Positions 35,839 through 44,802 of a stretch of DNA of 64,000 bases are shown in pieces; the first letter of the stretch is position 1; the number at the start of each line of letters is the position of its first letter. Origin of the DNA: Rhizosaccharibacter radicis (GTDB lineage Bacteria; Pseudomonadota; Alphaproteobacteria; Acetobacterales; Acetobacteraceae). The notes beneath the pieces are model-generated. The model was not told the origin of the DNA. It saw only the letters and a list, made by a program, of their open reading frames with translations, and searched no databases. The stretch spans positions 186,001 to 250,000 of the forward strand of contig JAMZEJ010000003.1 in NCBI GenBank assembly GCA_024508355.1, read 5' to 3'. The position numbers and the translations under genes were made by a program.

Positions 35839-37233
35839 TCACGGGTTGCCCTCCTGGAAGACATGCCAGCGCCCGCCACCGACGGCGCGGACGGCCCCCA
35901 GCGCGGCGCCGGCCTGTTCCGTGAGGGTGTCGAGCGATATCGCGCTCCGGGCAAGGCGGGGAGCGATCCCCACCGACAGCACGAGCCGGTGACCGTCCGG
36001 CCGGCTTAGCGGCACCCCGTGGCGGCATATCAGTTCCGCGCGTTCCGCCGCCGCGAACTGGTCGGCGCCATCGAGCCACAAGGAGAAGCCGTCGCTTCCC
36101 AGCCGGCCGATCAGGTCGGTCGGCCGCACGGCGTCCCGCAGCACCGTGGCGGCCTGCTGCAAGGCGGCATCCGCCACCTCGTGGCCATGCGACGCGGCGA
36201 GCGTGTCGATGCCCTCGACCGCGGCGCACACCAGGGTGGCTGGAAGCCCTTCGGCGTCGAGCCGGTCGAGCCGCCGGCCGATCTCGAACAGGAAGCCGTC
36301 CTGGTTCAGCAGCCCCGTCAGCAGATCGGTGCGCGACCGCGACGCCATCTCGCGCTGCACCTCGTCGTCATCCAGCCGCGCGCACAGCAGTGCCAGCAAC
36401 TCGGCTGCTAGCAGGAATTCCTCCTCCAGCCACGGCATCGTCGGGGCGCGCCAGACCAGCATCATCACGGGGGAACGGAACCGCGACGAATCCGCCACCA
36501 GCATCGCTGCCCGGTCTCCCAGCGTGATCTCGCCGCGCCAGGGGAGCGGACGATCCAGCCCGGCGTCCGCGGTCAGGCGGCCCAGCAGCGCCGCTTCCGG
36601 CAGAGGGAGCGCACCACCGGCGAGCTGAAGCAGCTGGAGGCCGGGCATTCCATCCGGTCCCGGCGCCGCGCCGCGTCGGTCCGTAGCCAACAGCGCCCCG
36701 TCCGCCCCGATCGCGTCCAGCAGCTCGGAAAGGGCGGTACGGAGGGCGGTGTCCGGCGCGCCCAGCCGTCGCATCCGGGTGTCGATCCGGCGCAGCATCC
36801 GGCCCCGCAACGCTTCGCGCACCAGCAGGTCCCGGGCCTCGGCGTCCTCGTCGAGGAACAGCGCGCCGCGGCAGCCGTCCGGGAAACGTTCCGTTCCGAG
36901 CCAGGCGACGGCGCCGCTTCCGTCGCCCCGCCGCACCCGCACCCGGCGGCGGCCGTTCGACGCCAGTGCCGGCAGGTCGTCCGCCGACAACAACGTCGCG
37001 GCTTCCTGGCCCACCAGCGCGTCCGTCCGCCAGCCCAGGGCACCATCCGGGGCGACGAAGGCGAGCCTGCCGCCATGGTCGGTTTCGAACACGAGGTCCG
37101 CACCGAGCAGCGCCAGGCTTCGCCAACGGTCGCGGCTGGACCGGAGCGCCTCGGTGACCCGGCGGCGTTCCGCATCGGCAACCAGCTCGGGCACGCCCGG
37201 AGGAGAGGGGATGGTCAGGTGAAGCTCCGACAT
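35839..37233 (-). CDS. PAS-GAF-like protein with degenerate GGDEF domain
   Basis: 464 aa, no membrane helix. A PAS-like domain occupies about 30-130 (WRSLALLGADLVFETDHGGR) and a GAF-like domain about 145-290. The GGDEF fold runs 300-460, starting at DLLTGLLNQDGF. The signature reads GSDGF (379-383) instead of GGDEF. The first metal-binding Asp is replaced (CAAVEGIDTLAASHGHE in place of DxDxFKxxND). It therefore should not make cyclic-di-GMP, and is more likely a nucleotide-sensing or scaffolding relic. The start ATG at 37233 has no obvious Shine-Dalgarno. It is divergent from dapD. Confidence 0.72.
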   Translation of the reverse strand: MSELHLTIPSPPGVPELVADAERRRVTEALRSSRDRWRSLALLGADLVFETDHGGRLAFVAPDGALGWRTDALVGQEAATLLSADDLPALASNGRRRVRVRRGDGSGAVAWLGTERFPDGCRGALFLDEDAEARDLLVREALRGRMLRRIDTRMRRLGAPDTALRTALSELLDAIGADGALLATDRRGAAPGPDGMPGLQLLQLAGGALPLPEAALLGRLTADAGLDRPLPWRGEITLGDRAAMLVADSSRFRSPVMMLVWRAPTMPWLEEEFLLAAELLALLCARLDDDEVQREMASRSRTDLLTGLLNQDGFLFEIGRRLDRLDAEGLPATLVCAAVEGIDTLAASHGHEVADAALQQAATVLRDAVRPTDLIGRLGSDGFSLWLDGADQFAAAERAELICRHGVPLSRPDGHRLVLSVGIAPRLARSAISLDTLTEQAGAALGAVRAVGGGRWHVFQEGNP

Positions 37234-37352
37234 GGCGTGGGCTCGGAAGTCTCGTGCAGCGTCCGGAGGAAGTCTCGTCCCAAAAAGCTGAACATCGGGT
37301 GAACGCCGCTGCCGGACCGGTGGGCGAAGCAGCGAACGGGCGGGTGGACGCG

Positions 37353-37381
37353 TTGACACCACCGGGTCGGCTGAGCATGGT
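37353..37381 (+). promoter_or_regulatory. candidate dapD promoter
   Basis: Perfect -35 TTGACA (37353-37358) with CATGGT at 17-nt spacing (37376-37381), 120 nt before dapD in the 270-bp divergent gap. The -10 is weak. Confidence 0.3.
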
Positions 37382-37503
37382 CCGGCCGCCCCCGGCACCC
37401 TTCGCGCCGGCATCGGCGCGTGTCTGCAGGCCCTGCTGCGTTCCACCCGACGGGGGCGAGCGCGGGGGCCGATCGTTTCCCGCTCCCAGCCAACGGCGGA
37501 ACC

Positions 37504-38352
37504 ATGCCTGTCGCTTCTGATCTCCATCACCGCATCGACGCCCTTTGGGAGCGGCGCACGGAGCTGTCGTCGGCCACCACCGGCGACGACCGCGCGATCG
37601 TGGACGCGGCGTTGCAGATGCTCGACGACGGCACGCTTCGGGTCGCGTCGCCGAACGATGCCGGAGGCGGCTGGGTCGTCCATGAGTGGCTCAAGAAGGC
37701 CGTGCTGCTGTCGTTCCGGCTCAACGACAGCGTGCCGGTGCCGGGTGCCGGCGGCGCGCCCGTATTCGACAAGGTCGCGATGAAGTTCGAGGGCTGGGAC
37801 CGGGAGCGTTTCGATGCCGCCGGATTCCGCGCCGTGCCGGGCGCCGTGGTGCGGCGGTCGGCGTTCGTGGCACCCGGCGCCGTGCTCATGCCCTGTTTCG
37901 TGAATGCGGGCGCGCATGTGGGGCAGAACACCATGATCGATACCTGGGCCACGGTCGGCTCCTGCGCGCAGGTCGGCCGCGATTGCCATATCAGCGGCGG
38001 CGTGGGGATCGGAGGCGTGCTCGAGCCGCTGCAGGCGGCTCCGGTGATCATCGAGGACAACTGCTTCATCGGCGCGCGCTCGGAGGTGGCCGAGGGCGTG
38101 GTGGTGGAACGGGGCAGCGTGCTGTCCATGGGCGTGTTTCTGGGCGCGTCCACCAAGATCGTGGACCGGGCCACCGGCGAGATCTTCGTCGGCCGGGTGC
38201 CGGCCTATTCGGTGGTGGTGCCGGGCACGCTGCCGGGTGCGCCGCGCGAGGATGGCCGTCCGGTGCCCGCGCTCGCCTGCGCCGTGATCGTGAAGCGGGT
38301 GGACGAGCGCACCCGCGCCAAGACCGCCATCAACGATCTGCTGCGCGATTGA
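37504..38352 (+). CDS. dapD: 2,3,4,5-tetrahydropyridine-2,6-dicarboxylate N-succinyltransferase
   Basis: 282 aa. Succinylase-branch step of lysine and meso-diaminopimelate synthesis, using succinyl-CoA. The N-terminal helical domain precedes [29 protein letters not shown] leads into left-handed beta-helix repeats with [20 protein letters not shown] and [20 protein letters not shown], which are DapD signatures. The C-terminus is [20 protein letters not shown]. Its stop overlaps the dapE start. It supplies the substrate chain for DapE. Confidence 0.97.
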   Translation: MPVASDLHHRIDALWERRTELSSATTGDDRAIVDAALQMLDDGTLRVASPNDAGGGWVVHEWLKKAVLLSFRLNDSVPVPGAGGAPVFDKVAMKFEGWDRERFDAAGFRAVPGAVVRRSAFVAPGAVLMPCFVNAGAHVGQNTMIDTWATVGSCAQVGRDCHISGGVGIGGVLEPLQAAPVIIEDNCFIGARSEVAEGVVVERGSVLSMGVFLGASTKIVDRATGEIFVGRVPAYSVVVPGTLPGAPREDGRPVPALACAVIVKRVDERTRAKTAINDLLRD

Positions 38353-39524
38353 GCGGCGCCACGCCTTCTCCCGGACCGGTCCCGCGCGGTGACGCCCTGG
38401 CGATCGCCAGGGCGCTGATCCGCCGGCCTTCCGTCACCCCCGCGGATGCCGGGGCGCAGGCGGTGCTCGCGTCGATGCTCCGCGAGATCGGCTTCGAGGT
38501 GTTCTCCCTGCCGTTCGGGGACGGCGATGCGCGGATCGAGAACCTGTTCGCCCGCATCGGCACCGGATCGCCGCATCTGTGTTTCGCCGGGCACACCGAT
38601 GTGGTGCCTCCGGGCGATCCCGCGGACTGGAGATCGGGCCCCTTCGCGGCCGAGATGGACGGCGACGTGCTGGTCGGGCGGGGTGCGGCCGACATGAAAG
38701 GAGGCATCGCTGCCTTCGTCGCGGCGGCCGGTCGCCATCTGGCCGATCGCGACACCGCGCTTTCCGGCTCGATCAGCCTGCTGATCACCGGCGACGAGGA
38801 GGGCGACGCCGTGAACGGCACCGTCCGGGTGCTCGAATGGATGGCCGCCCATGGCCAGATCCCGGATTTCTGCCTGGTGGGCGAACCGACCAACCCGGAG
38901 CGGCTGGGAGAGATGGTCAAGATCGGCCGTCGCGGGACGCTGAACGCCACCGTGACGGTGGAAGGGACCCAGGGCCACGCGGCCTATCCGGATCGCGCCG
39001 ACAATCCGGTGCACCGGCTGCTCCGCATCCTGTCCGACCTCACCTCGGCCGCGCTGGACGAGGGCACGCCGTTCTTCCAGCCCTCCAGCCTGCAGGTCAC
39101 CAGTGTCGACGTCGGCAACGGCGCCTTCAACGTGATCCCGGCGCGCGCGGGCGCGAAGCTCAACATCCGCTTCAACGACCTTCATGACGGCGCTTCGCTG
39201 TCCGACATGTTGCGGGCTACCGTGGCCCGGCATGCGCCGCGGGGGCGCGTCGATATCCGGGTGGGCGGCGAGGCGTTCCGCACGGATGCCGCGCCCGAGG
39301 TGGCGTTGCTGGTCGAGGCGATCGAGGCCGAGACCGGGCGCCGCCCCGTGCTGGACACCGGCGGCGGCACGTCGGACGCGCGCTTCGTCGCCCGCTATTG
39401 CGGCGTCGCGGAGTTCGGGTTGGTGGGCGCTTCCATGCACAAGGTCGACGAGAACGTTCCGGTGGGCGAGCTGAAACAGCTCCAGGCGATCTATGAGCGC
39501 TTCATCCGGCGGGTGATGGGCTGA
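38349..39524 (+). CDS. dapE: succinyl-diaminopimelate desuccinylase
   Basis: 391 aa. Zinc amidohydrolase (M20) giving LL-diaminopimelate. Metal ligands are in [14 protein letters not shown] and [15 protein letters not shown], with [13 protein letters not shown] carrying the catalytic Glu and [13 protein letters not shown] following. The dimerisation domain begins near [11 protein letters not shown]. No ATG or GTG fits: the only plausible start is TTG 38349, overlapping the dapD TGA (TTGA), so expression probably depends on coupling to dapD. The next gene begins by TGATG overlap. Confidence 0.94.
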   Translation: MSGATPSPGPVPRGDALAIARALIRRPSVTPADAGAQAVLASMLREIGFEVFSLPFGDGDARIENLFARIGTGSPHLCFAGHTDVVPPGDPADWRSGPFAAEMDGDVLVGRGAADMKGGIAAFVAAAGRHLADRDTALSGSISLLITGDEEGDAVNGTVRVLEWMAAHGQIPDFCLVGEPTNPERLGEMVKIGRRGTLNATVTVEGTQGHAAYPDRADNPVHRLLRILSDLTSAALDEGTPFFQPSSLQVTSVDVGNGAFNVIPARAGAKLNIRFNDLHDGASLSDMLRATVARHAPRGRVDIRVGGEAFRTDAAPEVALLVEAIEAETGRRPVLDTGGGTSDARFVARYCGVAEFGLVGASMHKVDENVPVGELKQLQAIYERFIRRVMG

Positions 39525-40228
39525 TGGCGCCCCGCAAGCCCGACAACGACCCCAGGCGGACCGGCGGCCGCGATTCCCGGCGTCTGCCAGGCCGCCCCGG
39601 CATGTCCGGCGGCGGCAGCGTGCTGCTGGGCCTGCTGCTGTTGTCGCGGGGGCGCCGCGACGCGCTGCGCTGCTTCGAGCCTACCCGCGATGCGTTTCTG
39701 GCGGCGTTGGCGCCCTGGATCGCGTTTCTGCTGGTCGGCACCGCCCTGGCGATGTCGCACCATCCCACGGCCGTGAACCTTCTGTTGTCGCTGTTGTCGC
39801 TCTGCGCGCTGCTGCTGCCTCCGGTGCTGACCGAGCTGCTGGCGCGCCGCTGGAAGCGGCAGGATCGCTGGCTGCGCTTCGCGACCGCGTCCGTCTGGTC
39901 CGGCTGGCTCATCATGGTGGCCTACATGCCGGCGCTGCTGGTGATGGCCCTGCTGCTGCACGCCGGCGTCGCGCAGAAGCTCGCGGTCGGCGTCGTGGTG
40001 ACCCTGCTGGGCGCGTACTGGTTCTGGCTGCACTGGTTCCTGGCCCGTCACGGGCTGGAAGTAGGGCGTGCCCGGGCGTTGCTGGTGGCGCTGCTGGTGG
40101 CGGGATCGAGCGCCGGATTGCTGGCGCTCGCGGAGGTGCTGCCGCCCTATCGCGACCCACCGGGTGCCGCGTCTCCCGCCGCCGGACCACCCCCGTCGCC
40201 GGCACCGTTGAAGCCGCCCACCGCCTAG
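39524..40228 (+). CDS. hypothetical polytopic membrane protein
   Basis: 234 aa; not recognised. About five transmembrane helices (near 58-76, 83-105, 122-146, 151-172 and 183-203) follow a basic N-terminus of about 30 residues, and the C-terminal tail is Pro/Ala-rich. The layout is Yip1-like but I see no diagnostic motif. Its ATG overlaps the dapE stop, so it belongs to the dapDE operon; an ATG at 39602 would drop the basic leader. It converges with truA. Confidence 0.7.
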   Translation: MAPRKPDNDPRRTGGRDSRRLPGRPGMSGGGSVLLGLLLLSRGRRDALRCFEPTRDAFLAALAPWIAFLLVGTALAMSHHPTAVNLLLSLLSLCALLLPPVLTELLARRWKRQDRWLRFATASVWSGWLIMVAYMPALLVMALLLHAGVAQKLAVGVVVTLLGAYWFWLHWFLARHGLEVGRARALLVALLVAGSSAGLLALAEVLPPYRDPPGAASPAAGPPPSPAPLKPPTA

Positions 40229-40312
40229 CGTTCTTGGGGGAGCGGTCGCCGCCCGGGAATGCGGTTCATCCCGGTCCTGGCGGCGCGTCGCGCGACATCG
40301 CGGAAAGGCGGC

Positions 40313-41167
40313 CTAGTCCGGGGCCGCCGCCGGCCGGCCGAACGGGCTCACGGGGTAATCCACCCCCACGAGGCACAGCCCGTCCGGCGGCGCCGTGGGG
40401 CCGGCGGCGGCGCGATCGCGGGCGGCGAGCGCTGCGGCCACGCGCTCCACCGGCCAGGAGCCATCGCCCACGAGCTTCAGCGTGCCCACCATGTTGCGTA
40501 CCTGGTGGTGCAGGAATGCGCGGGCTTCCGCCTCCACCACGATCTCGTCCCCCTGGCCGTCGCGCCGGACGTCGAGGCGGTCCAGCGTGCGCAGGGGGCT
40601 GCGGGCCTGGCAGCTGGAGGCCCGGAACGACGAGAAATCGTGCCGCCCGAGCAGGGTCCCGGCCGCGGCGGCCATGCGTGACGCGTCGAGCGGCGTCTTG
40701 ACGTGCCAGACCCTGCCAGCCGAGAGCGCCGGCCGCGCCGCCCGGTTGAGGATGCGGAAGCGATAGCGGCGGCGGATGGCCGAGAAGCGGGCGTTCCAGT
40801 CGTCGGGCGCCGGCGCCGCTTCCAGCACCGACACGGCATGCGGCTTCATGTGGAAGTTGAGCGCCTCGCGCAGCCGGAACCCGTCCAGTCCCGGCCGTAG
40901 GGGGAGATCGAGCTGCACGGTCTGCCCGGCGGCGTGGACGCCGGCGTCGGTGCGACCGGCGACGATGCTGTTGATCGCGCGCCCGCCGAACAGCCGGGCG
41001 GCGGCCGCTTCCAGCACGGCCTGGACCGACACGCCGCTCCGTTGCCGCTGCCAGCCGACGAAGCCGGCGCCGTCATATTCGATCAGGAGCGCCCAGCGGC
41101 GCGTCGGCACGGCGTCGGGGGGCGTCGTATCCCCGGGCCGCGAGGCCGGGTCGTCGCCCGTCAGCAT
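40313..41167 (-). CDS. truA: tRNA pseudouridine(38-40) synthase
   Basis: 284 aa. Isomerises U38-U40 in the anticodon arm. [17 protein letters not shown] is the N-terminal motif and the catalytic Asp lies in [33 protein letters not shown] is the third conserved block. The ATG at 41167 overlaps the end of fmt by 7 nt, so def-fmt-truA is one operon. The first ~20 residues are polar and variable. Confidence 0.95.
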   Translation of the reverse strand: MLTGDDPASRPGDTTPPDAVPTRRWALLIEYDGAGFVGWQRQRSGVSVQAVLEAAAARLFGGRAINSIVAGRTDAGVHAAGQTVQLDLPLRPGLDGFRLREALNFHMKPHAVSVLEAAPAPDDWNARFSAIRRRYRFRILNRAARPALSAGRVWHVKTPLDASRMAAAAGTLLGRHDFSSFRASSCQARSPLRTLDRLDVRRDGQGDEIVVEAEARAFLHHQVRNMVGTLKLVGDGSWPVERVAAALAARDRAAAGPTAPPDGLCLVGVDYPVSPFGRPAAAPD

Positions 41168-42150
41168 CCGAGCAGGGTGCCGGGGGGAAGCGGCCGTCCG
41201 CGCAGGAAGCTGGCGGCGTCCAGCACCGCCCGCCCCGGCAGCTGAAGTTGCTCGATCCGCAGCGCACCCTCGCCGCATCGGACCAGCAGCCCGTCACGGC
41301 CGCTCGCCAGCACTTCTCCCGCGCGGCCTCCGGCGGCCCCCGGCACCCTTTCCGGTGCCGCCCGCATGATTTTGAGCGGCGTGCCGTCCAGCAGGGTGAA
41401 GGCGCCGGGCCATGGCGTCATCGCCCGTATCCGCTGGTCCAGCGCGATCGCGGGTTCCGACCAGTCCAGCCGGCCGTCGTTCCGGTCCAGTCGCGGCGCG
41501 TAGGTGACGCCGGCGTCCGGCTGCGGCACCGCTTCGGGAGCCCGGGCCAGCACGTCGAGGATCATCCGCGCGCCGAGGGCTGCCAGCGCGTCATGCAGGG
41601 TGCTGGCGGTGGTGTCGGCCTGGATCGGCACCGCCCGGCGATCCAGCATCGGCCCGGTGTCGAGCCCTTCCTCCATCTGCATGATGGTGACGCCGCTTTC
41701 CGGGTCCCCGGCCAGCACCGCGGCCTGGATCGGCGAGGCTCCCCGCCAGCGCGGCAGCAGGCTGGCGTGGATGTTGAGGCAACCCCGGCGGGGGGCGTCG
41801 AGCATCGGGCGCGGCAGGATCAGCCCGTAGGCCGCCACCACGGCCGCATCGAGATCGAGCACCCGGAACGCTTCCCAGGCCGCCTCGTCGCGCTTCAGCC
41901 TGAGCGGAGTGCGCACCGGGAGCCCGAGGCGCTCGGCCTCGGCGTGCACCGGCTGCGGCCGCACGTTCTGGCCGCGCCCCGCCGGGCGGGGGGGCTGGCT
42001 GTAGACGGCCGCGATCTCATGGCCGGCGGCGTGCAGGGCGCGCAGCGCGGGCACCGCGAAGTCCGGGGTGCCCATGAAGGCCAGACGGAGCCTGGCGGCA
42101 GTCGGGGCCGGCGCGACGGCGGCCTCGCCGTCCGGCGCGGCGTCAGCCAC
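41161..42150 (-). CDS. fmt: methionyl-tRNA formyltransferase
   Basis: 329 aa. Formylates initiator Met-tRNA using 10-formyltetrahydrofolate. [19 protein letters not shown] opens the formyltransferase domain. The catalytic Asn/His pair lies in [19 protein letters not shown] and the Asp in [13 protein letters not shown]. The C-terminal OB-like tRNA-binding domain follows [13 protein letters not shown]. It starts at GTG 42150, overlapping the def stop by 8 nt; the ~20 residue N-terminal extension is Ala-rich. A chain of overlaps links def, fmt and truA. Confidence 0.96.
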   Translation of the reverse strand: MADAAPDGEAAVAPAPTAARLRLAFMGTPDFAVPALRALHAAGHEIAAVYSQPPRPAGRGQNVRPQPVHAEAERLGLPVRTPLRLKRDEAAWEAFRVLDLDAAVVAAYGLILPRPMLDAPRRGCLNIHASLLPRWRGASPIQAAVLAGDPESGVTIMQMEEGLDTGPMLDRRAVPIQADTTASTLHDALAALGARMILDVLARAPEAVPQPDAGVTYAPRLDRNDGRLDWSEPAIALDQRIRAMTPWPGAFTLLDGTPLKIMRAAPERVPGAAGGRAGEVLASGRDGLLVRCGEGALRIEQLQLPGRAVLDAASFLRGRPLPPGTLLGC

Positions 42151-42718
42151 GACCGGTCTTCCGGTCCTTGGCCAGGCGCCGCATCACCATGTTGCGCTTC
42201 AGCGTGCTCAGATGGTCCACGAACAGGATGCCGTCGAGATGGTCGATCTCGTGCTGGAGGCAGGTGGCCAGGAGCCCGTCCGCTTCCAGCTCAGTGGTGC
42301 GGCCTTCGATGTCCTGGAACCGGACCCGCACCTTCTCCGGACGAACGACCTCCGCGTACTGGTTCGGCAGCGACAGGCAGCCTTCTTCCCGGGCGGCGAG
42401 ACTGTCGCTGTGCTCGATCACCTCCGGGTTGATGAGCACCAGCGGATGGCGCTCGCCTTCGTCGGCCACGTCCACCACCGCCGCCCGGAGCCCGATCCCG
42501 ATCTGCGGTGCCGCGAGCCCGATGCCGGGGGCGTGGTACATGGTGGCGAACATCCGCGGCAGCAGCGCGCGCAGCGCCTGGGCATCTTCCGGCCGGACGA
42601 CGCGCGCCTTCTGCTTCAACACCGGGTGGGGAGCCACCAGGATGTCCAGCAGCTCGGCGGCGGGGGTTTCCGCGGCAGCGCCGGCGTGGGCTTCGGGGGC
42701 GGGGGAGGCGTCGCTCAT
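42143..42718 (-). CDS. def: peptide deformylase
   Basis: 191 aa. Removes the N-formyl group from new proteins. All three motifs are intact: [20 protein letters not shown] (metal Cys) and [10 protein letters not shown] (metal His pair and catalytic Glu). The N-terminal ~22 residues are Ala/Glu-rich before [16 protein letters not shown]. It heads the leftward def-fmt-truA operon and is divergent from hsp20 across 265 bp. Confidence 0.97.
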   Translation of the reverse strand: MSDASPAPEAHAGAAAETPAAELLDILVAPHPVLKQKARVVRPEDAQALRALLPRMFATMYHAPGIGLAAPQIGIGLRAAVVDVADEGERHPLVLINPEVIEHSDSLAAREEGCLSLPNQYAEVVRPEKVRVRFQDIEGRTTELEADGLLATCLQHEIDHLDGILFVDHLSTLKRNMVMRRLAKDRKTGRG

Positions 42719-42890
42719 GCGCGCGATGTAGCGTTCCGCGACGCCGGACGCCAGGATGCGCGGTCACGGTTCATCCGTGACGGCGTGCTCGGACACGCGC
42801 CACCGTCGGCCGCACCGTTCATTCCCCCTCGGTGCCGATGCGCGCCGTCGCCGAGAGCCACGGGTAGCCGACGGTGTTCCACGCGCCCGG

Positions 42891-42919
42891 TTGCATGGTG
42901 GCCAGGGCATCGCAATATA
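42891..42919 (+). promoter_or_regulatory. candidate hsp20 promoter
   Basis: TTGCAT (42891-42896), 17-nt spacer, AATATA (42914-42919), 65 nt before the hsp20 ATG. It is unusually AT-rich for this window. It could be read by a heat-shock or housekeeping sigma factor; the sequence does not decide. Confidence 0.42.
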
Positions 42920-42983
42920 GCATCAAGGACGGCGTGCCTCGGGCGCCGGTCCGACTCCGTCTCGCTCCCAGGAGGAGGCTCGC

Positions 42984-43481
42984 ATGTCCGGCCGATTGTT
43001 CACCTCGCCCATGTTTCTGGGCTTCGATCACCTCGAGCAGATGCTCGAACGCGCTTCCAAGACATCCTCGGAAGGCTATCCGCCCTACAATATCGAGCAG
43101 ATCAGCCCCACCGGGCTGCGGATCACGCTCGCCGTGGCCGGGTTCGCGATGGAAGACCTCCAGATCACCCAGGAGGACAACCAGCTGGTGATCCGCGGCC
43201 GGCAAACGGACGACAGCGAAGGCCGGGTGTTTCTGCACCGCGGCATCGCCGCCCGGCAGTTCCAGCGCGCCTTCGTGCTGGCCGAGGGGATCGAGATCGG
43301 CGGCGCCTGGCTTGATAGCGGTCTGCTGCATATCGACCTGGTGCGGCCGCAGCCCGAGGTCCGGGTCAAGCGGATCGAGATCGGGCGCACGGAGGCCGGC
43401 CGCCGCGCGGGACGGGAAGGGGGGGAGTTGGTCAAGGCCCGCCCCGCCCGGGTGCTGCGGAGCGCCGCGGTCGAGGAATGA
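42984..43481 (+). CDS. Hsp20/alpha-crystallin small heat-shock protein
   Basis: 165 aa. ATP-independent holdase chaperone. MSGRLFTSPMFLGFDHLEQM is the IbpA/HspH-type N-terminus of alphaproteobacteria. The alpha-crystallin domain spans about 33-140: PPYNIEQISPTGLRITLAVA, FAMEDLQITQEDNQLVIRG and HRGIAARQFQRAFVLAEGIE. The I-x-I/V tail is replaced by a basic, Arg-rich C-terminus. AGGAGGAGG gives a very strong Shine-Dalgarno 7 nt from the ATG, and it could be masked in an upstream hairpin. A DUF1150 gene follows, as is usual. Confidence 0.93.
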   Translation: MSGRLFTSPMFLGFDHLEQMLERASKTSSEGYPPYNIEQISPTGLRITLAVAGFAMEDLQITQEDNQLVIRGRQTDDSEGRVFLHRGIAARQFQRAFVLAEGIEIGGAWLDSGLLHIDLVRPQPEVRVKRIEIGRTEAGRRAGREGGELVKARPARVLRSAAVEE

Positions 43482-43635
43482 GCCGGTCGCCCCGGCCGCA
43501 CCATACCTTGCCTGAACCGGTGCGGCGGTCGATCGGCCCCCAGACATCCAATAACCAGCCGGGGGTGACGGCGTTGCCCATGAGCGGAATGTCCGTTCCC
43601 CGCCGAAAGGACGCCCCCAACGGGGTGGACAAGCC

Positions 43636-43884
43636 ATGAACAGCAGTTCCAGCCGAGACGCGTTCGCCGATGGGATGCCCATCGACATCCGCCACCTGTC
43701 GACCCGCCAGCTGCAGGCGCTCGGCGTCAGCCAGCTTGCCTACGTCAAGTCGGTGCTGGTGGATGGCGAGATCGCCTTCGCCATCCACGCCGCCGACGGC
43801 ACGCCGATGGCACTGGCCGGCGACCGAGAGGTGGCGGTGGCGGCCATCCAGCAGCACGAGATGGTCGCGGCCTCGGTGCATTGA
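43636..43884 (+). CDS. DUF1150 family protein
   Basis: 82 aa; molecular function unknown. LSTRQLQALGVSQLAYVKSV then VLVDGEIAFAIHAADGTPMA and VAVAAIQQHEM match the small DUF1150 family, which is confined largely to alphaproteobacteria and usually sits behind an hsp20 gene, as here (154 nt). A role linked to the heat-shock chaperone is inferred from context. A GC hairpin follows. Confidence 0.88.
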   Translation: MNSSSSRDAFADGMPIDIRHLSTRQLQALGVSQLAYVKSVLVDGEIAFAIHAADGTPMALAGDREVAVAAIQQHEMVAASVH

Positions 43885-43888
43885 GGCA

Positions 43889-43910
43889 GGCCGGACGGCG
43901 CGCGCCGGCC
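43889..43910. terminator. GC hairpin after DUF1150
   Basis: GGCCGG (43889-43894) pairs with CCGGCC (43905-43910); the inner CGGCGC/GCGCCG can also pair. It lies just past the stop and has no T-run. Confidence 0.35.
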
Positions 43911-44107
43911 GCTCACCGGCGTTGACGGGCAGCCCGATCCGGCGGTGCGGTTCGCGATCGGGGGCATGCCTTCCGAGGGGCATTCGTCCGGGTCGAAAGC
44001 GGATCTCGCTTCCGATTGAGCGGGGGACGGTCGATCCACCGGCGGAGCAGTCCTTCAGGTAGCTACAACAGCTGCCCATCCGCCGGGGCCGGGAGAACGG
44101 CCTCGTT

Positions 44108-44692
44108 CTATTCGGACGTCGGGTCCATCCAGCCGATCAAACCGTCCGGGCGGCGGACGACGGCGTTGATCTCCCCCGTCGCGCAGTTGCGGAACATCAG
44201 GGCGGGCTCGTCGGCCAGCTCGAGCCGCATCAGCGCCTCGCCGACCGACAGCGTCGACAGCGGCATCCGCTCGGTATCCACCACCGTGGCGCAGACCGGT
44301 GCCATGCCGGCACCCATCCGCGACCCGTCGGTCTCGGTGGGCTTGAGCACGTATTGCCGGCCGATCTCCGGCTCGTCGCGCCGGGCGACGTCGCGCGCGT
44401 GCTCGCGAACGCGCCGGCGATAGCGCCGGAGCCGGCGGGCGATATGCTCCACCGCGTCATCGAACGCGCTGGGCGCATCGGCGGCTTCGCCTTCGCCGTG
44501 GAGCATCAGTCCGCGGTCGGCCTGAAGATTGATGTCGCAGGTGAAGAAGGAGCGGGCGCGGCCGAACGTGACACAGGCTTCCTCAGCCTGGCCGAAATAC
44601 CGGGCGGCGATGCGGCTCAGGTGCGAGGCGACCCTGCGCCGCAGGGTATCGTTCAGCTCCTCCTGGCATGCTCCGCCGACGGTGATGCGCAT
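44108..44692 (-). CDS. hpf: ribosome hibernation-promoting factor, long form
   Basis: 194 aa. Long HPF dimerises 70S ribosomes in stationary phase. The N-terminal S30AE/YfiA domain begins MRITVGGACQEELNDTL and runs to the basic RRLRRYRRRVREHARD. The C-terminal ribosome-dimerisation domain contains MPLSTLSVGEALMRLELAD and PALMFRNCATGEINAVVRR. AGGAG lies about 12 nt before ATG 44692. It follows rpoN by 110 nt, the usual alphaproteobacterial order, but ptsN is missing after it. Confidence 0.93.
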   Translation of the reverse strand: MRITVGGACQEELNDTLRRRVASHLSRIAARYFGQAEEACVTFGRARSFFTCDINLQADRGLMLHGEGEAADAPSAFDDAVEHIARRLRRYRRRVREHARDVARRDEPEIGRQYVLKPTETDGSRMGAGMAPVCATVVDTERMPLSTLSVGEALMRLELADEPALMFRNCATGEINAVVRRPDGLIGWMDPTSE

Positions 44693-44802
44693 GATCTGAT
44701 GCGAACTCCTGTTCTGGCATCCGCCGAGCGGCGGGAACATGCGCGAATGGCGGTGGCCGCCGGTTGTTCCGGCCTGGGGCGCGCCGGCAGAACCGGCTCC
44801 GA

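Noticed and set aside
35786-36229. Alternative minus-strand gene starting ATGCCGCCGGACAATCC between the GGDEF and DUF2336-like genes
   Set aside because: The in-frame product after that ATG is only about 17 residues before a stop; the longer frame is a shadow of the GGDEF coding region.
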